A DNA stretch of 64,000 bases. Source: Marinifilum breve. Lineage in GTDB: Bacteria > Bacteroidota > Bacteroidia > Bacteroidales > Marinifilaceae. Made by a program: the position numbers and the translations under genes. The stretch covers positions 726,056 to 790,055 of the forward strand of contig NZ_QFLI01000002.1 of the NCBI RefSeq assembly GCF_003202155.1. Direction: 5' to 3'. This document shows positions 6,960 through 16,754 of this stretch, piece after piece. Position 1 is the stretch's first letter; the number at the start of each line of letters is the position of its first letter. The notes beneath the pieces were generated by a model. The model searched no databases. It saw only the letters and a program-made list of their open reading frames with translations, and was not told the DNA's origin.

Positions 6960-8432
6960 ATGCAAAAATTCACATTACTAAGCCATCAATGGAAAGCGGC
7001 CACCCGATCGGCGGCGGTTTCCAAGAGTGTTGGCATTAAAGTCTTCATGGGCTTTGTCTTTTTCATTTTATTCCTCGAATTATTGGGAGGAGGCTTTTAC
7101 CTGGGCTCGGCACTTGCCAAAAGCTCGGCAAATCCTATAGCTGATTTAATGCGCTATGGAGTGTATTTCTTTTTGGCCATTCTTTTGTTTCGCTACATGC
7201 TACAGAAACTGCCAACTTTAATGGTAAAGCCTTATTTGATTTTACCCATAAAGAAAAGCAAGCTGGTTAATTTCATGTTGACCAAACCGTTGTTTAACAG
7301 TCTTAACATCCTGCCGCTTAGTTTTGTTTTGGCTATTACACTAGGTTTGCACAAGCAGATGGATGCTTATAGCTTTTGGGTGATTGTTGCTACTGTTATG
7401 ACTGGTGATTTGTTTGTGAACTATCTGTCTATCTACATTAAAAGAGTGCAGATAAAACATGAATATGTCTTTTACCTGTTCCTTGCCAGTGTTGCGGCTC
7501 TGCTTTTTTTGGATCAGTTTGCCATTATCGATCTTCAGGCTTTTTCTTCCCTTGTATTTATGCAAGTAATTGCTCAGCCATTGTGGTTACTAACGGGACT
7601 ATTGCTTTTTGCAATGGCTTATTACCTGAATTTCCAATTACTATACAATCACTTTTCGTTGGAAGATTTTGGAAAGGGCGATACCAACCAAAGAAGCAGT
7701 TTAGAGAATTTGAACTACCTGGATCGCTTCGGAAAAATAGGAACCTTTGCCCTACTGGAGCTTAAAATGTGCGTAAGAAACAAACGCACCAGAACCATGC
7801 TGTTTATGGCACCTCTGTTCCTGCTTTATGGATTGTTCTTTTACAATGATCCGAAAAATCTGGATATGAATGGCTTTCTGATTTTCATAGGCATATTTAT
7901 TTCAGGTGGTTTTATGATGAATTTTGGTTTGTACTTCTTTGCCTGGGAATCGGGACATTTTGATTTGATGCTGACCACCAATAATACTTATAAGGACTAT
8001 ATAAAAGCCAAGTACTACCTGATGCTTTCAAGCAGTATCATTCTTTTTCTTTTATCTACATTCTATGTATACTATGGATTAAATGTTCTGTTGGTAAACT
8101 GCGCATGTTTTTTGTTTAATATTGGCATTAACAGTCTACTACTCCTTTATTTTGCAACAAACAACAATCAATACATGGATCTTTCTAAAGGTGCATCATT
8201 TAATTACCAGGGCGTGAGTGGAAGACATTTTGTCCTTATCATTCCATTACTGGTTTTGCCAATATTAATATATATCCCTTTCGGTTTACTAGATCAGTCC
8301 AATATTGGTATTACCATCATAGGTACCATAGGGCTTTTAGGAATATTATTCCGCGAGAAGTTACTGGATATCATCACCCAACGTTTTATTAACAAGCGCT
8401 ACCAAATGTCAGAAGGGTTTAGAGATAAATAA
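6960..8432 (+). CDS. DUF5687-family ABC exporter membrane subunit
   Basis: The 490-residue protein has roughly ten or more hydrophobic helices spread across its length and no signal peptide. The N-terminus (LLSHQWKAATRSAAVSKS) followed by a large membrane domain is typical of DUF5687, a Bacteroidota family that acts as the permease of ABC-2-like exporters. A cognate ATPase gene starts 51 bases downstream on the same strand. The cargo is unknown; no peptidase, bacteriocin or lipid gene nearby points to one. Confidence 0.78.
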   Translation: MQKFTLLSHQWKAATRSAAVSKSVGIKVFMGFVFFILFLELLGGGFYLGSALAKSSANPIADLMRYGVYFFLAILLFRYMLQKLPTLMVKPYLILPIKKSKLVNFMLTKPLFNSLNILPLSFVLAITLGLHKQMDAYSFWVIVATVMTGDLFVNYLSIYIKRVQIKHEYVFYLFLASVAALLFLDQFAIIDLQAFSSLVFMQVIAQPLWLLTGLLLFAMAYYLNFQLLYNHFSLEDFGKGDTNQRSSLENLNYLDRFGKIGTFALLELKMCVRNKRTRTMLFMAPLFLLYGLFFYNDPKNLDMNGFLIFIGIFISGGFMMNFGLYFFAWESGHFDLMLTTNNTYKDYIKAKYYLMLSSSIILFLLSTFYVYYGLNVLLVNCACFLFNIGINSLLLLYFATNNNQYMDLSKGASFNYQGVSGRHFVLIIPLLVLPILIYIPFGLLDQSNIGITIIGTIGLLGILFREKLLDIITQRFINKRYQMSEGFRDK

Positions 8433-8483
8433 TAAATACCCTTAAGAAACACTAATAGATAATCCGGATTAAAAGAAAATAAC

Positions 8484-9203
8484 ATGATACATATAGATAA
8501 TTTAGGCAAAGCATATAATGCCGTTAAGGTTTTAGACATAGAACAATTGGAGATTCCACAAGGTCAATCCTTTGGTTTGGTTGGGAATAATGGAGCAGGT
8601 AAAACCACCTTGTTTCGATTGATACTAGATTTGATTCAAGCAAACAGTGGACAGGTATTGAGTAAAAATATTGCTGTACATGCTGACAGTCAATGGAAAA
8701 ACTACACGGGTTCATTCCTTGACGAAGGCTTTTTAATTGACTTTTTAAAACCTGAAGAATACTTTAAGTTTATTGCTGATATTAATGGCGTTACCAAAGA
8801 AGAACTGCAAGCATTTTACAATGATTTTGCTGATTTCTTTGGAGATGAAATCCTGAATAAGAACAAATATGTTCGCGACTTCTCGAAAGGGAATCAAAAG
8901 AAGATTGGCATTTTTGGTGCTATCATTAGTCAACCCGAAGTTTTAATTCTGGATGAGCCTTTTGCCAACCTGGATCCTTCCTCTCAGATACGCCTGAAGA
9001 TGTTGTTGAAAGACTTACATCAGAAAAAGAACCTAACTATGCTCATCTCTAGTCACGACTTGAATCATATTGCCGAAGTAAGTGAGCGCATCGTGATTCT
9101 GGAAAAAGGTCAGGTAGTTAAGGATCTTTTCACTTCTAATGATACACTTGAAGAATTGGAAGGATATTTTAATCCTGAGGCTGCTGTTAAAGCTGAAAGT
9201 TAA
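8484..9203 (+). CDS. ABC transporter ATP-binding protein
   Basis: This is a 239-residue single-domain ATPase. It has Walker A GNNGAGKTT (about 34-42), a degenerate signature FSKGNQKKIG in place of LSGGQ, Walker B VLILDEPFANLD, and the switch histidine in LISSHDL. An 'FSKGN' signature is usual in ABC-2 export ATPases. It follows the DUF5687 membrane subunit and must power it as a homodimer on the cytoplasmic face. Confidence 0.88.
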   Translation: MIHIDNLGKAYNAVKVLDIEQLEIPQGQSFGLVGNNGAGKTTLFRLILDLIQANSGQVLSKNIAVHADSQWKNYTGSFLDEGFLIDFLKPEEYFKFIADINGVTKEELQAFYNDFADFFGDEILNKNKYVRDFSKGNQKKIGIFGAIISQPEVLILDEPFANLDPSSQIRLKMLLKDLHQKKNLTMLISSHDLNHIAEVSERIVILEKGQVVKDLFTSNDTLEELEGYFNPEAAVKAES

Positions 9204-9315
9204 AATCAAATTACTTATACATATTTTGAAGAATTCACACATGCTAAGCACCGCGAAGATGTTAGGCATGTGCTTCTTTCAATTTTAATATGAATACTAA
9301 CCAAATCCACAAATA

Positions 9316-9933
9316 ATGAAGAGAAATATTCTGATTTTATTATTCCTTATTAGCTCAGGCTTGTCATACGCACAAGAATCTAAAAATGCTATAAAGATGA
9401 CATCCTCCTATTCATCTATTGATTCTGAATTAAGTGACATCCTCCGCTTTGAGGGAATTGAATATCTAAAAATAAGCTTTACCGGCAAAGAGTTAAAAGA
9501 TAAAAGCTACCATTTATCGGTGAAGGAAATTTGGGATGGAGTGATTAAATCGGACACAACGATTATAAATAGTGCTAAAATTAGCTTCCAGCAATTATCA
9601 AAAGTAAACGATACGATTTTCAACTTAAAAGTCATTTCAAAATTGACACAGGAAAACAAATTAAAAATGACTTTCAAGTTTCCGAGATTTTCCACAACAA
9701 AAGAATTTGACGCAATCGACTCTGATGATTATAGTTTGAGAAACGTTGCTGAAGTATCTGGTGAGAAAATTGAATATGGGAAAAAATTCTACTTACTCGC
9801 TTATATTCTGCCTTATGAAAAAGATGGAATGAAATATTGGTGTGCTGTAGAAAGTAGTGGTAAAGAAATTGAGAGCTGGGGAAAGGAGTTTGGAATAAAA
9901 CACTACCTCGTTTTTGAGATGATTTTTGAATAG
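9316..9933 (+). CDS. Secreted protein of unknown function
   Basis: The 205-residue protein begins with a clear Sec signal peptide (MKRNILILLFLISSGLSYA, cleavage before QES). The mature part alternates hydrophobic and polar residues, suggesting a beta-rich periplasmic domain, with the only cysteine near the C-terminus (KYWCAVES). I do not recognise a family. It is the first of a run of same-strand envelope genes. Confidence 0.6.
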   Translation: MKRNILILLFLISSGLSYAQESKNAIKMTSSYSSIDSELSDILRFEGIEYLKISFTGKELKDKSYHLSVKEIWDGVIKSDTTIINSAKISFQQLSKVNDTIFNLKVISKLTQENKLKMTFKFPRFSTTKEFDAIDSDDYSLRNVAEVSGEKIEYGKKFYLLAYILPYEKDGMKYWCAVESSGKEIESWGKEFGIKHYLVFEMIFE

Positions 9934-10008
9934 AAACTTAAATAAAAAGGCAAATCCCTATCTCTACAAAAGTTAAACCCTAACCTACAAACCCAAAACA
10001 ATTAAAAT

Positions 10009-11346
10009 ATGACCACTCATAAATCAGCACTTCCGTTACTCACATTCCTATTATCATTGCTATTCATACTCAGTCAATGCAAACCTACTCCATCTAAGAC
10101 AGACGAGAATAAGAAAACTGCCACGAAACAAAAAGCCGAAGCTATTGTAAAGAAAGCGCCATCTTGTAAGATACTATCACAGTGGCGTGGTCCAAAAAGG
10201 AATGGTATATATCCCGATAAGAACTTGCTGGAACGCTGGCCAAAAGGAGGTCCAAAACTACTTTGGCAATATAATGATCTTGGTGTTGGTTATGCTTCGG
10301 CAGCTGTAACCGATGATGTTGTGTATACTGTAGCCAGCTTGCAAGACACCAGTTTTATTGTGGCATTTAATCACAAAGGAAAATTGCTTTGGAAGAAAAA
10401 GATGGGATTGGAATTTACTGACAATTATCCTGGAAGTCGAGGTACTCCTATTATATGTAGTGACTATGGTTATTTCCTTACCGGTGTTGGCGTAGTATAT
10501 TGCTTTGATATTAAAAATGGGAATGTAGTTTGGAAAAAAGACATCAAAAAGGAATTTAATGGTCGTCCTCACAACTCGGGATACTCAGAAAATTTAATTG
10601 TTGATGGAGATAAAGTGATTTGCACCCCTACCGGACCAGAAACCTGTGTTGTTGCACTAAACCGTAAAACTGGTAAGCCAATATGGACAAGTAAGGGAAA
10701 TGGTGAAAAGAATGCCTATTCTAATCCTATTCTCATTGAAAGGAATGGAAAAAAAATATTTGTGATCCAATTGCGAAAATCTATTGTGGGTATCGACATT
10801 TCAAATGGAAAAAGATTGTGGAAGCATCCGATGAAGTCGGATCTTCATTCCAATACTCCAATCTATAAAGACGGACATATCCTTGCTATAGATGGATGGA
10901 AAGGACACACAGTAAAATTAAAACTTTCGGCAGATGGCAGCAATGTACAAGAAGTTTGGAAATGTGAATCGCTAGCTGCAGAACAAGGAGATGCGGTAAT
11001 ACTGGGAGATAATATATATGGTGCTGATGTAGCCAATTATTCTTTCAACTGTGTTGATTGGAATACTGGAATGAAAAAATATAAGATTGTACGCAATAGT
11101 AAGCCTCATCGCATTGCAATCATTTCTGCGGATTCTCTGCTGTATTGTTATTCAGATGAAGGTTATTTTTACCTGGTTAATCCCCTTGATAAAAAATTTG
11201 AAACCAGAGGAAAATTTAAAGTTCCAGGTACAAAAAAGACAGATCATTACACACATCCTGTCATTTACAATGGCTGTTTATATGTACGTCACAACAATAG
11301 TTTATTTGTTTATGACATTTCGAAATCAGATCACAAAACAAGTTAG
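10009..11346 (+). CDS. PQQ-like beta-propeller lipoprotein
   Basis: The 445-residue protein has a lipoprotein signal (hydrophobic stretch ending LSQC, lipid cysteine at about residue 24), then a Lys/Thr-rich linker. From about residue 60 it has repeated propeller blades: QWRGPKRNGIYPD at the start, then several blades with the W-x-aromatic/aliphatic pattern (LLWQYNDLG, LLWKKKMG, VVWKKDI, PIWTSKG, RLWKHPM). This is the pyrrolo-quinoline-quinone-like repeat used by BamB-like and outer-membrane-anchored proteins. The catalytic residues of true quinoprotein dehydrogenases are not evident, so a scaffolding or binding role is more likely. Confidence 0.8.
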   Translation: MTTHKSALPLLTFLLSLLFILSQCKPTPSKTDENKKTATKQKAEAIVKKAPSCKILSQWRGPKRNGIYPDKNLLERWPKGGPKLLWQYNDLGVGYASAAVTDDVVYTVASLQDTSFIVAFNHKGKLLWKKKMGLEFTDNYPGSRGTPIICSDYGYFLTGVGVVYCFDIKNGNVVWKKDIKKEFNGRPHNSGYSENLIVDGDKVICTPTGPETCVVALNRKTGKPIWTSKGNGEKNAYSNPILIERNGKKIFVIQLRKSIVGIDISNGKRLWKHPMKSDLHSNTPIYKDGHILAIDGWKGHTVKLKLSADGSNVQEVWKCESLAAEQGDAVILGDNIYGADVANYSFNCVDWNTGMKKYKIVRNSKPHRIAIISADSLLYCYSDEGYFYLVNPLDKKFETRGKFKVPGTKKTDHYTHPVIYNGCLYVRHNNSLFVYDISKSDHKTS

Positions 11347-11432
11347 AATGTACCAATTACAAATAAATGAAAGTTTCTGCTAAAGCCAATTCTTAAAACC
11401 TAAAACAATACTAACCAAATCAAAATACAAGT

Positions 11433-12773
11433 ATGAATTTAAAAACCATCAAAAACTTAATCAGTATTATACTGGTATTTGGATTAACCTCTATCGCTTC
11501 TGCTCAAAGCAGTATATCGAGTTATGATGATGCACTAAAGCTTGCACAAGAAAAGAATCAAAACATTCTGTTGTTTTTTACGGCTAGTTGGTGTACACCA
11601 TGCAAGCAAATGAAGAAAGAGGTGTTTACAGACCCTGAAGTTTCCGAAAAGATTTTAGCTCAACACATTCTGGTTTATTGTGATATTGATAGTCCGGAAG
11701 GAAGAGAATTAAAGGTTCGATATAATATTGACAAAGGTGTTCCTGTATTGGTAATTGTTAATTCGAAGGAAGAAATATTAATGCGTAAAGATGGTGGTAT
11801 GGATAAAGCTGACCTTTCGCAATTTATTTCTAACAGTACCAAGCAATCCCAGAAAGAGAATGGATTAAAAGCAGGAATTAAAGATGCCAGATATATAACC
11901 ATTCTATATGGATTAAATGATAGCCTTGAGAGAGAGGCGATGAAGTCGATCTTAGATGCTCCCAAAGTAAAAAACAAAATATCGGAACGAAAATTCATTA
12001 CCAGTGATTTTAATCTAGGTGAAACCAAATACGCCAAATGGTTAAAAAAATCGAAGAAGGATAATATTAGCCCAATCATATTTGTACAGGACAAGTATAA
12101 AAAATACTTAGCTCGCCATGCCGGTCGTATTAATGAATCGGAAATGATACGATTGTTAGAATTGGATACGGCCACAATGGATCTTTCGAAATACAAGAGT
12201 TTAATTACGATGAAAGAACATGGTGCTGCATACAAGTTTATAGGAAAGATGCTATCATGCGAATGGAGACCAGGAATTAGTGTCGGTATCAACAGCATGA
12301 AACTAAACAACAGTGCATTTGACCACTCGAAGACAGGTTATGAGCTGGGATTTATAATGGATTATACCCCAAAGAAACTTGAGGGAAAATTTGTTTTCCA
12401 AAGTGGATTCATATTTAACTCGATAGGAGGACACAGCAAAGAGCTCTCGAAAGACATCCGATTAAATTATCTTGAAGTACCCTTAAGATTTAATTACAAG
12501 ATATTCAATCACAAAATTGTTGGTTGTCCTCAACCAGTAAGAGCCAGTTTTGCACCTTATTGCGCCTATCGTATTGGAGGAAAAAACACTGGTGAACTTT
12601 CTCATTTAAGAAACTGGGACTATGGAATTAAAACGGGATTGAATATAGCCTTTGGTACATGGGATGCATTTCTTGGCTATCAGCATGGTTTGGCAGATCT
12701 CAGTTCATCGAGCAATATGGATTTTTCCAATAGAGGATTTTTCTTTAGCACAACAATGGTATTTGGGAAATAA
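11433..12773 (+). CDS. Thioredoxin-domain protein fused to an outer-membrane beta-barrel
   Basis: The 446 residues start with a signal peptide (ending IASAQSS). Residues about 28-140 are a thioredoxin fold with an intact WCTPC redox motif in FTASWCTPCKQMKKEVF, the DsbD-C/thioredoxin_7 style, and the cis-proline GVPVLVI. From about 265 to the end the sequence becomes beta-barrel-like: SVGINSMKLN, GYELGFIMDY, LEVPLRFNYK, YGIKTGLNI and a terminal FFFSTTMVFGK. The combination suggests a redox domain held in the periplasm by an outer-membrane barrel. It lies 86 bases after the propeller lipoprotein gene. Confidence 0.75.
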   Translation: MNLKTIKNLISIILVFGLTSIASAQSSISSYDDALKLAQEKNQNILLFFTASWCTPCKQMKKEVFTDPEVSEKILAQHILVYCDIDSPEGRELKVRYNIDKGVPVLVIVNSKEEILMRKDGGMDKADLSQFISNSTKQSQKENGLKAGIKDARYITILYGLNDSLEREAMKSILDAPKVKNKISERKFITSDFNLGETKYAKWLKKSKKDNISPIIFVQDKYKKYLARHAGRINESEMIRLLELDTATMDLSKYKSLITMKEHGAAYKFIGKMLSCEWRPGISVGINSMKLNNSAFDHSKTGYELGFIMDYTPKKLEGKFVFQSGFIFNSIGGHSKELSKDIRLNYLEVPLRFNYKIFNHKIVGCPQPVRASFAPYCAYRIGGKNTGELSHLRNWDYGIKTGLNIAFGTWDAFLGYQHGLADLSSSSNMDFSNRGFFFSTTMVFGK

Positions 12774-12819
12774 ATGTTCCCATTGGTAACTAATACAAAA
12801 ACAGCATAAACTCGAGAAA

Positions 12820-13233
12820 ATGATAGAACTAGAACCTGAGTATTTAAACAAAATTGCCAATCAATTAATTGTAATTAGTTCATTATTGAGCGGTTTTTCG
12901 ATTGCTGTATTGGCAAATCTATTGGTTAGCAACACGGAAAAAAGAATATCGAATCATATTCTAAAAGTTACGACCATAGCAGCAGCTTGCTTTTTAATTA
13001 CACTATTTGCCATGACTAAAATTGTGATGATGACCACGGATGGATTCCCTCTCAATGTTGATTCCTCCGAATTAAGACTTCCTAAAATTACAGGCTTCTT
13101 GGCATTTATGTTCGGTATTATTGCTCTTTCAGTTTTAATCGCTCTTTCTGGCTGGACCAAATCCAGGAAAACTGGAATATTTACCACAATTATTGGAGTC
13201 ATAACCTTTATTGCAATATTGATTAATTTATAA
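12820..13233 (+). CDS. Small membrane protein of unknown function
   Basis: The 137-residue protein has about four hydrophobic segments (roughly 13-35, 47-67, 88-108 and 117-136) separated by short polar loops. It has no conserved cysteine or histidine motif and matches no family I recognise. It lies 46 bases after the thioredoxin/barrel gene on the same strand. Confidence 0.6.
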   Translation: MIELEPEYLNKIANQLIVISSLLSGFSIAVLANLLVSNTEKRISNHILKVTTIAAACFLITLFAMTKIVMMTTDGFPLNVDSSELRLPKITGFLAFMFGIIALSVLIALSGWTKSRKTGIFTTIIGVITFIAILINL

Positions 13234-13302
13234 TTCTATTACAAAATATGGGGAAACATATGTGCTCATTTTTCACAAAAATTAATCCTAAGAAATATTA
13301 AA

Positions 13303-14007
13303 ATGGAATATACCAGGAAAACTTGGAATCAAAATCAAAAGAGACTAAGAGATTTGTTAGGTAAAGAGTCCTCATTTCAGGAAGCAATTAAACTCTTTCT
13401 TGATCAACATGCCAGAGTTCATGCCTCAGATGTTTCGAAAGTTGATTTTTTTACTTTCGAAGATGAATTATGGAAGGATATGGATGATGTCTCATTTCGT
13501 ATCAGTCAGAATAAAAAAGGAAGAACTGTAGCATATGGAATATGGCACTCAACACGAATTGAGGATATTACAATGAATCTACTTGTAGCCGAAAAAGGAC
13601 AAGTTATTGATGAATACAAGTGTTTGAAAGAAATAAATTCACCAATTTATGATACTGGTAATGCTTTAGAACCTGACGAAATAATCGAGTTTAGTAAGAT
13701 AATAAATATTAAAGCCTTAAGGAACTACAGAAAACTCGTAGGTAAAAGAACTCGTGAAATTGTAAATTCACTTACATATGCTGATCTAAAGAACAAAGTA
13801 TCGAAAAGAGGAATAGAAAAGATCATATCATTGGGTGCAGTAGCAAAAGATGAGAAAGCATCCTGGCTTATTGATTTTTGGGGTAAAAAAAACATAGCAG
13901 GGATTCTACTTATGCCTGCTAGCCGACATCTTTTGGTGCATATCAATGAATGTATGGAAGCAAAGAAGAACGGAAAAAAACACAAAAACAAAGTACAGAT
14001 ATATTAA
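13303..14007 (+). CDS. DinB-superfamily-like protein
   Basis: This is a 234-residue soluble protein. The pattern HARVHASD near residue 37, GIWHSTRIEDITMNLLVA in the middle and SRHLLVHINE near the C-terminus resembles the three-histidine metal site and four-helix bundle of DinB/YfiT-like proteins, most like the clostridial DinB relatives with WxxDFWGxxxxxGxLLMPAxRH. Such proteins often bind metal and carry out thiol- or damage-related chemistry, but no specific reaction can be assigned. The C-terminus is Lys-rich. Confidence 0.6.
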   Translation: MEYTRKTWNQNQKRLRDLLGKESSFQEAIKLFLDQHARVHASDVSKVDFFTFEDELWKDMDDVSFRISQNKKGRTVAYGIWHSTRIEDITMNLLVAEKGQVIDEYKCLKEINSPIYDTGNALEPDEIIEFSKIINIKALRNYRKLVGKRTREIVNSLTYADLKNKVSKRGIEKIISLGAVAKDEKASWLIDFWGKKNIAGILLMPASRHLLVHINECMEAKKNGKKHKNKVQIY

Positions 14008-14018
14008 TTATTATAGTT

Positions 14019-14453
14019 ATGGCAAACACACTTGATGATTTACTAGATGGTGCAAAGAAAAAAGGTTCTGAGCTTTGGAGCAATATTAAAAGTTCGGGCA
14101 AAGATAAACTTAAGCTTGGGATACAAAAGTTAAATGATGCTCTACCGGATATTGAGAAAGCAGGTTTTGTTTTGGTTCGTTTGGATGTCGATATAGCTCT
14201 TCTGCCTCGCCTATTTGCACGATTTAAGCAAGTGCATGAAATTAGCTCCGAAGAGAAGGAAGCCATTCTGACCAAAACCAAAAAGAACAAGTTTCTCAAT
14301 TTTATATTAATTGGTCTATTTAAGGCTGTTGAAATAAAAGGGGAAGTAAAAATTGACAGTATGAATCTGGAGGAAATCGAATTGGAAATTGGCCTCACTC
14401 CTTCTGCCAAGATCATATTCCGTCGAGAGGAAAGATTGAAGTTAATGGAGTAA
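14019..14453 (+). CDS. Small cytoplasmic protein of unknown function
   Basis: I chose the ATG at 14019, which follows the previous gene by 11 bases and gives a 144-residue protein (MANTLDDLLDGAKKKG). An upstream in-frame ATG would overlap the preceding gene. The protein is helical and charged, ending in FRREERLKLME. It has no signal or membrane segment and I recognise no family. Confidence 0.6.
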   Translation: MANTLDDLLDGAKKKGSELWSNIKSSGKDKLKLGIQKLNDALPDIEKAGFVLVRLDVDIALLPRLFARFKQVHEISSEEKEAILTKTKKNKFLNFILIGLFKAVEIKGEVKIDSMNLEEIELEIGLTPSAKIIFRREERLKLME

Positions 14454-14533
14454 GCATTTGCAAATCCCATTTCCAGAATTAATAATCAACAATCACAAAA
14501 TTTTAATACAAATTCATTAAAAATTAAAAACAC

Positions 14534-15283
14534 ATGAAAATTACACTACTCTACATTTTACTTATGCTCTCATTTGTAAGTTTTGGACAAAAAAAGTACA
14601 AAACCGTAAAGAAAAAAATAAACCTCATTCACAAAGAAGTATACCAAATTGAGAAAAAAAGTAAACTAAAAGAGGGATTTTATTATTATATAGACACTAG
14701 CAAAAATGACACCTTAATTAGTGGTAATTATAAGGATGACAAAAAAGTCGGTCTTTGGAAATATTACGGTAGAGGTAAATTTCCATACTTAGAGTATGAT
14801 TTCAGTACAAATAAATTAATAAGTAACAGGTACAGAATTACAAAAGATTCTACCTATATCAAGAAAGATGATAAATACATCCTAGATAAAGTGGATAGTC
14901 CTCAAATTCATATTGGATTTAAAAATCAAGCTGAGTATGATTTAGCGAAATCTTTAACAATACCCAAAAGTGTGATCAAAAATGGCACTCCAACAGTATT
15001 CATCTACTCCTTTGTAATTAGCAAGGATGGTAATTTAAAGAATATTAAAGTTGAACAATCAATTGATAAAGAATACGATAAAAAAGCAATCAAGACAATT
15101 AAAGAACTTGATTACAATTGGGTACCTGCATTAAAAGATGGAGAAGCTGTTGATTCTAAATCATTTCTTATTATTGATTTCTCCAATGGTCAGAATCTTT
15201 CCAAAAACGATCGCACCAAAGCTTACTTATGGCAGGTTAAAATGGTCTACTATGGTATTATAACTAAAAGTCAATCTTTTTGA
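14534..15283 (+). CDS. TonB C-terminal-domain protein with MORN-like repeats
   Basis: The 249-residue protein has a short signal peptide (MKITLLYILLMLSFVSFG). Residues about 45-100 contain MORN-like beta hairpins (GNYKDDKKVGLWKYYGRGK). Residues about 150-220 look like the TonB C-terminal domain: FVISKDGNLKNIKVEQSIDKEYDKKAIKTIK, then WVPALKDGEAVDSK. It lacks the N-terminal membrane anchor and Pro-rich linker of a true energy transducer, so it is probably a periplasmic stand-alone TonB domain and not a gating protein. Confidence 0.7.
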   Translation: MKITLLYILLMLSFVSFGQKKYKTVKKKINLIHKEVYQIEKKSKLKEGFYYYIDTSKNDTLISGNYKDDKKVGLWKYYGRGKFPYLEYDFSTNKLISNRYRITKDSTYIKKDDKYILDKVDSPQIHIGFKNQAEYDLAKSLTIPKSVIKNGTPTVFIYSFVISKDGNLKNIKVEQSIDKEYDKKAIKTIKELDYNWVPALKDGEAVDSKSFLIIDFSNGQNLSKNDRTKAYLWQVKMVYYGIITKSQSF

Positions 15284-15310
15284 TTTCCATATAATGAAGC
15301 ATTCAAAATC

Positions 15311-15341
15311 CTTGTTAAACTGAATGATGCAGTTTAACAAG
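15311..15341 (+). terminator. 12-bp perfect hairpin after the MORN/TonB gene
   Basis: CTTGTTAAACTG (15311-15322) pairs with CAGTTTAACAAG (15330-15341) over a seven-base loop. It lies 27 bases past the stop codon and before the next same-strand gene. The following bases are GTTTGAC style, not a strong U-run, so termination may be partial. Confidence 0.5.
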
Positions 15342-15363
15342 TTTGACAAATTGATTATTAAAC

Positions 15364-15948
15364 ATGAAAAGAACAGAAATAGTACTAAGTATAATCGCGT
15401 TCATATCTATAATACTTAGCATGAATCATGTAACTTTTAATGGAGTTATTTCGGCATTGGGTTTTACAAGTTTAGCACTTTTATACATGTATTTAAGTTT
15501 TGCTTTATTCAACAAAATTCCTTTCACGAGAATATTAAAGAAAGAGGCTTACCTGAATGTTAGTAAATTACGAATTTTTGGAACAGTTCTTACCGGAATG
15601 GTTTTATCCTTAAGCCTTATAGGAATGCTATTCAAATTGCAATTGTATCCAATGGCAGAGGTAAATTTACTTACTGGTATATTGGGACTATTAATTGCTA
15701 CCATAGTTTCTATAGTCAAATATTCAATTGGAAAAGACAAGTTCTACTTTGAAATTTTAAAACGAATTATCCTTGTTGGAGTATTCGGGTTTCTCTTCAT
15801 CATCACACCTAAAGAAAGTATTTTGGAAATCAGGCATAGAAAACATCCAGAATATATCGAGGCAGTTAAAAATGCCTGGGCTGATCCTGATAATCAAGCT
15901 CTATGGAAAAAAGTTGAAGAAGAGAATTTAAAGATATACGATGAATAA
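15364..15948 (+). CDS. Four-helix membrane protein of unknown function
   Basis: The 194-residue protein has about five hydrophobic stretches: roughly 5-22, 25-45, 65-88, 95-118 and 132-150. It ends with a soluble acidic tail of about 40 residues (HPEYIEAVKNAWADPDNQALWKKVEEENLK). The tail looks like a short helical interaction segment. No family is recognised. It sits between the MORN/TonB gene and a lipoprotein gene. Confidence 0.6.
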   Translation: MKRTEIVLSIIAFISIILSMNHVTFNGVISALGFTSLALLYMYLSFALFNKIPFTRILKKEAYLNVSKLRIFGTVLTGMVLSLSLIGMLFKLQLYPMAEVNLLTGILGLLIATIVSIVKYSIGKDKFYFEILKRIILVGVFGFLFIITPKESILEIRHRKHPEYIEAVKNAWADPDNQALWKKVEEENLKIYDE

Positions 15949-15976
15949 ATATATTTCCTAACCAAAACACCCAATA

Positions 15977-16753
15977 ATGAAAAAATATATGAACCAATTC
16001 CTTCAAGCAATGCTTGCATTATTTGTGTTGGCTTGTTCTCCACAATCACAAATCCAATATGTCGACAATTTAACAAGACATGACATTACTTATCAATACC
16101 AATTCAAGCAAGATAAAAACAAAGAGCTTGTAAAAGTTAAAAAGTCAGATAGTATTTTCAATTATCACATTCTAGATACGGTACTTGAAATACATCAGTT
16201 TATTAGAGATCCTCAAGAACGTTTTAAGGAACTTAAAGCAATGATGGAAAAGTTGAAAGATAGAAAGCATATGCCACAAATTGAGGCTGATTCAGCATTC
16301 TATTTTCAGTCATGTAAATTTGATGGACAAACTTGTTTTTCTTTTGCCTTGGAGAATTTTTTCAAGAATAACAATATTAATCCTCATCCTTACTTTGATT
16401 CTGAAACCTTAATTGGTTCCAAAACTTACCTTATTGTATTGGACGCTATCAATTTGGAAAGTAAGGCAATCTCATGGAAAGAATTCAAGAAGAACAAACA
16501 CAATATGCCCAAAGAGGCATTGTTAGCTCTACAAGAACAAGACAGAATCAATCATGGCATGTATTACAAAGATGGATTGTACTATTCTAAAAATGGCCGA
16601 TCAAGACCAGCTATTTTTCCTGATTTAAAAAGCATTGTAAAATCGTACATGTACACAGATACTGTTTGGGTTTATACAATTGACAACCGTAAACTGCATA
16701 AACATATTGCATCGATTAAAAATAAAGTATTAACAACTAAGAGTGATAAATAA
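15977..16753 (+). CDS. Putative lipoprotein of unknown function
   Basis: The 258-residue protein starts with a lipoprotein signal (MNQFLQAMLALFVLACSPQ, lipid cysteine at about 20). The mature part is mixed alpha/beta with a CKFDGQTCFSFALENFF segment that could hold a disulfide. It has no recognisable domain. Its stop is two bases before the next start codon, so the two are likely co-translated. Confidence 0.62.
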   Translation: MKKYMNQFLQAMLALFVLACSPQSQIQYVDNLTRHDITYQYQFKQDKNKELVKVKKSDSIFNYHILDTVLEIHQFIRDPQERFKELKAMMEKLKDRKHMPQIEADSAFYFQSCKFDGQTCFSFALENFFKNNNINPHPYFDSETLIGSKTYLIVLDAINLESKAISWKEFKKNKHNMPKEALLALQEQDRINHGMYYKDGLYYSKNGRSRPAIFPDLKSIVKSYMYTDTVWVYTIDNRKLHKHIASIKNKVLTTKSDK

Positions 16754-16754
16754 A

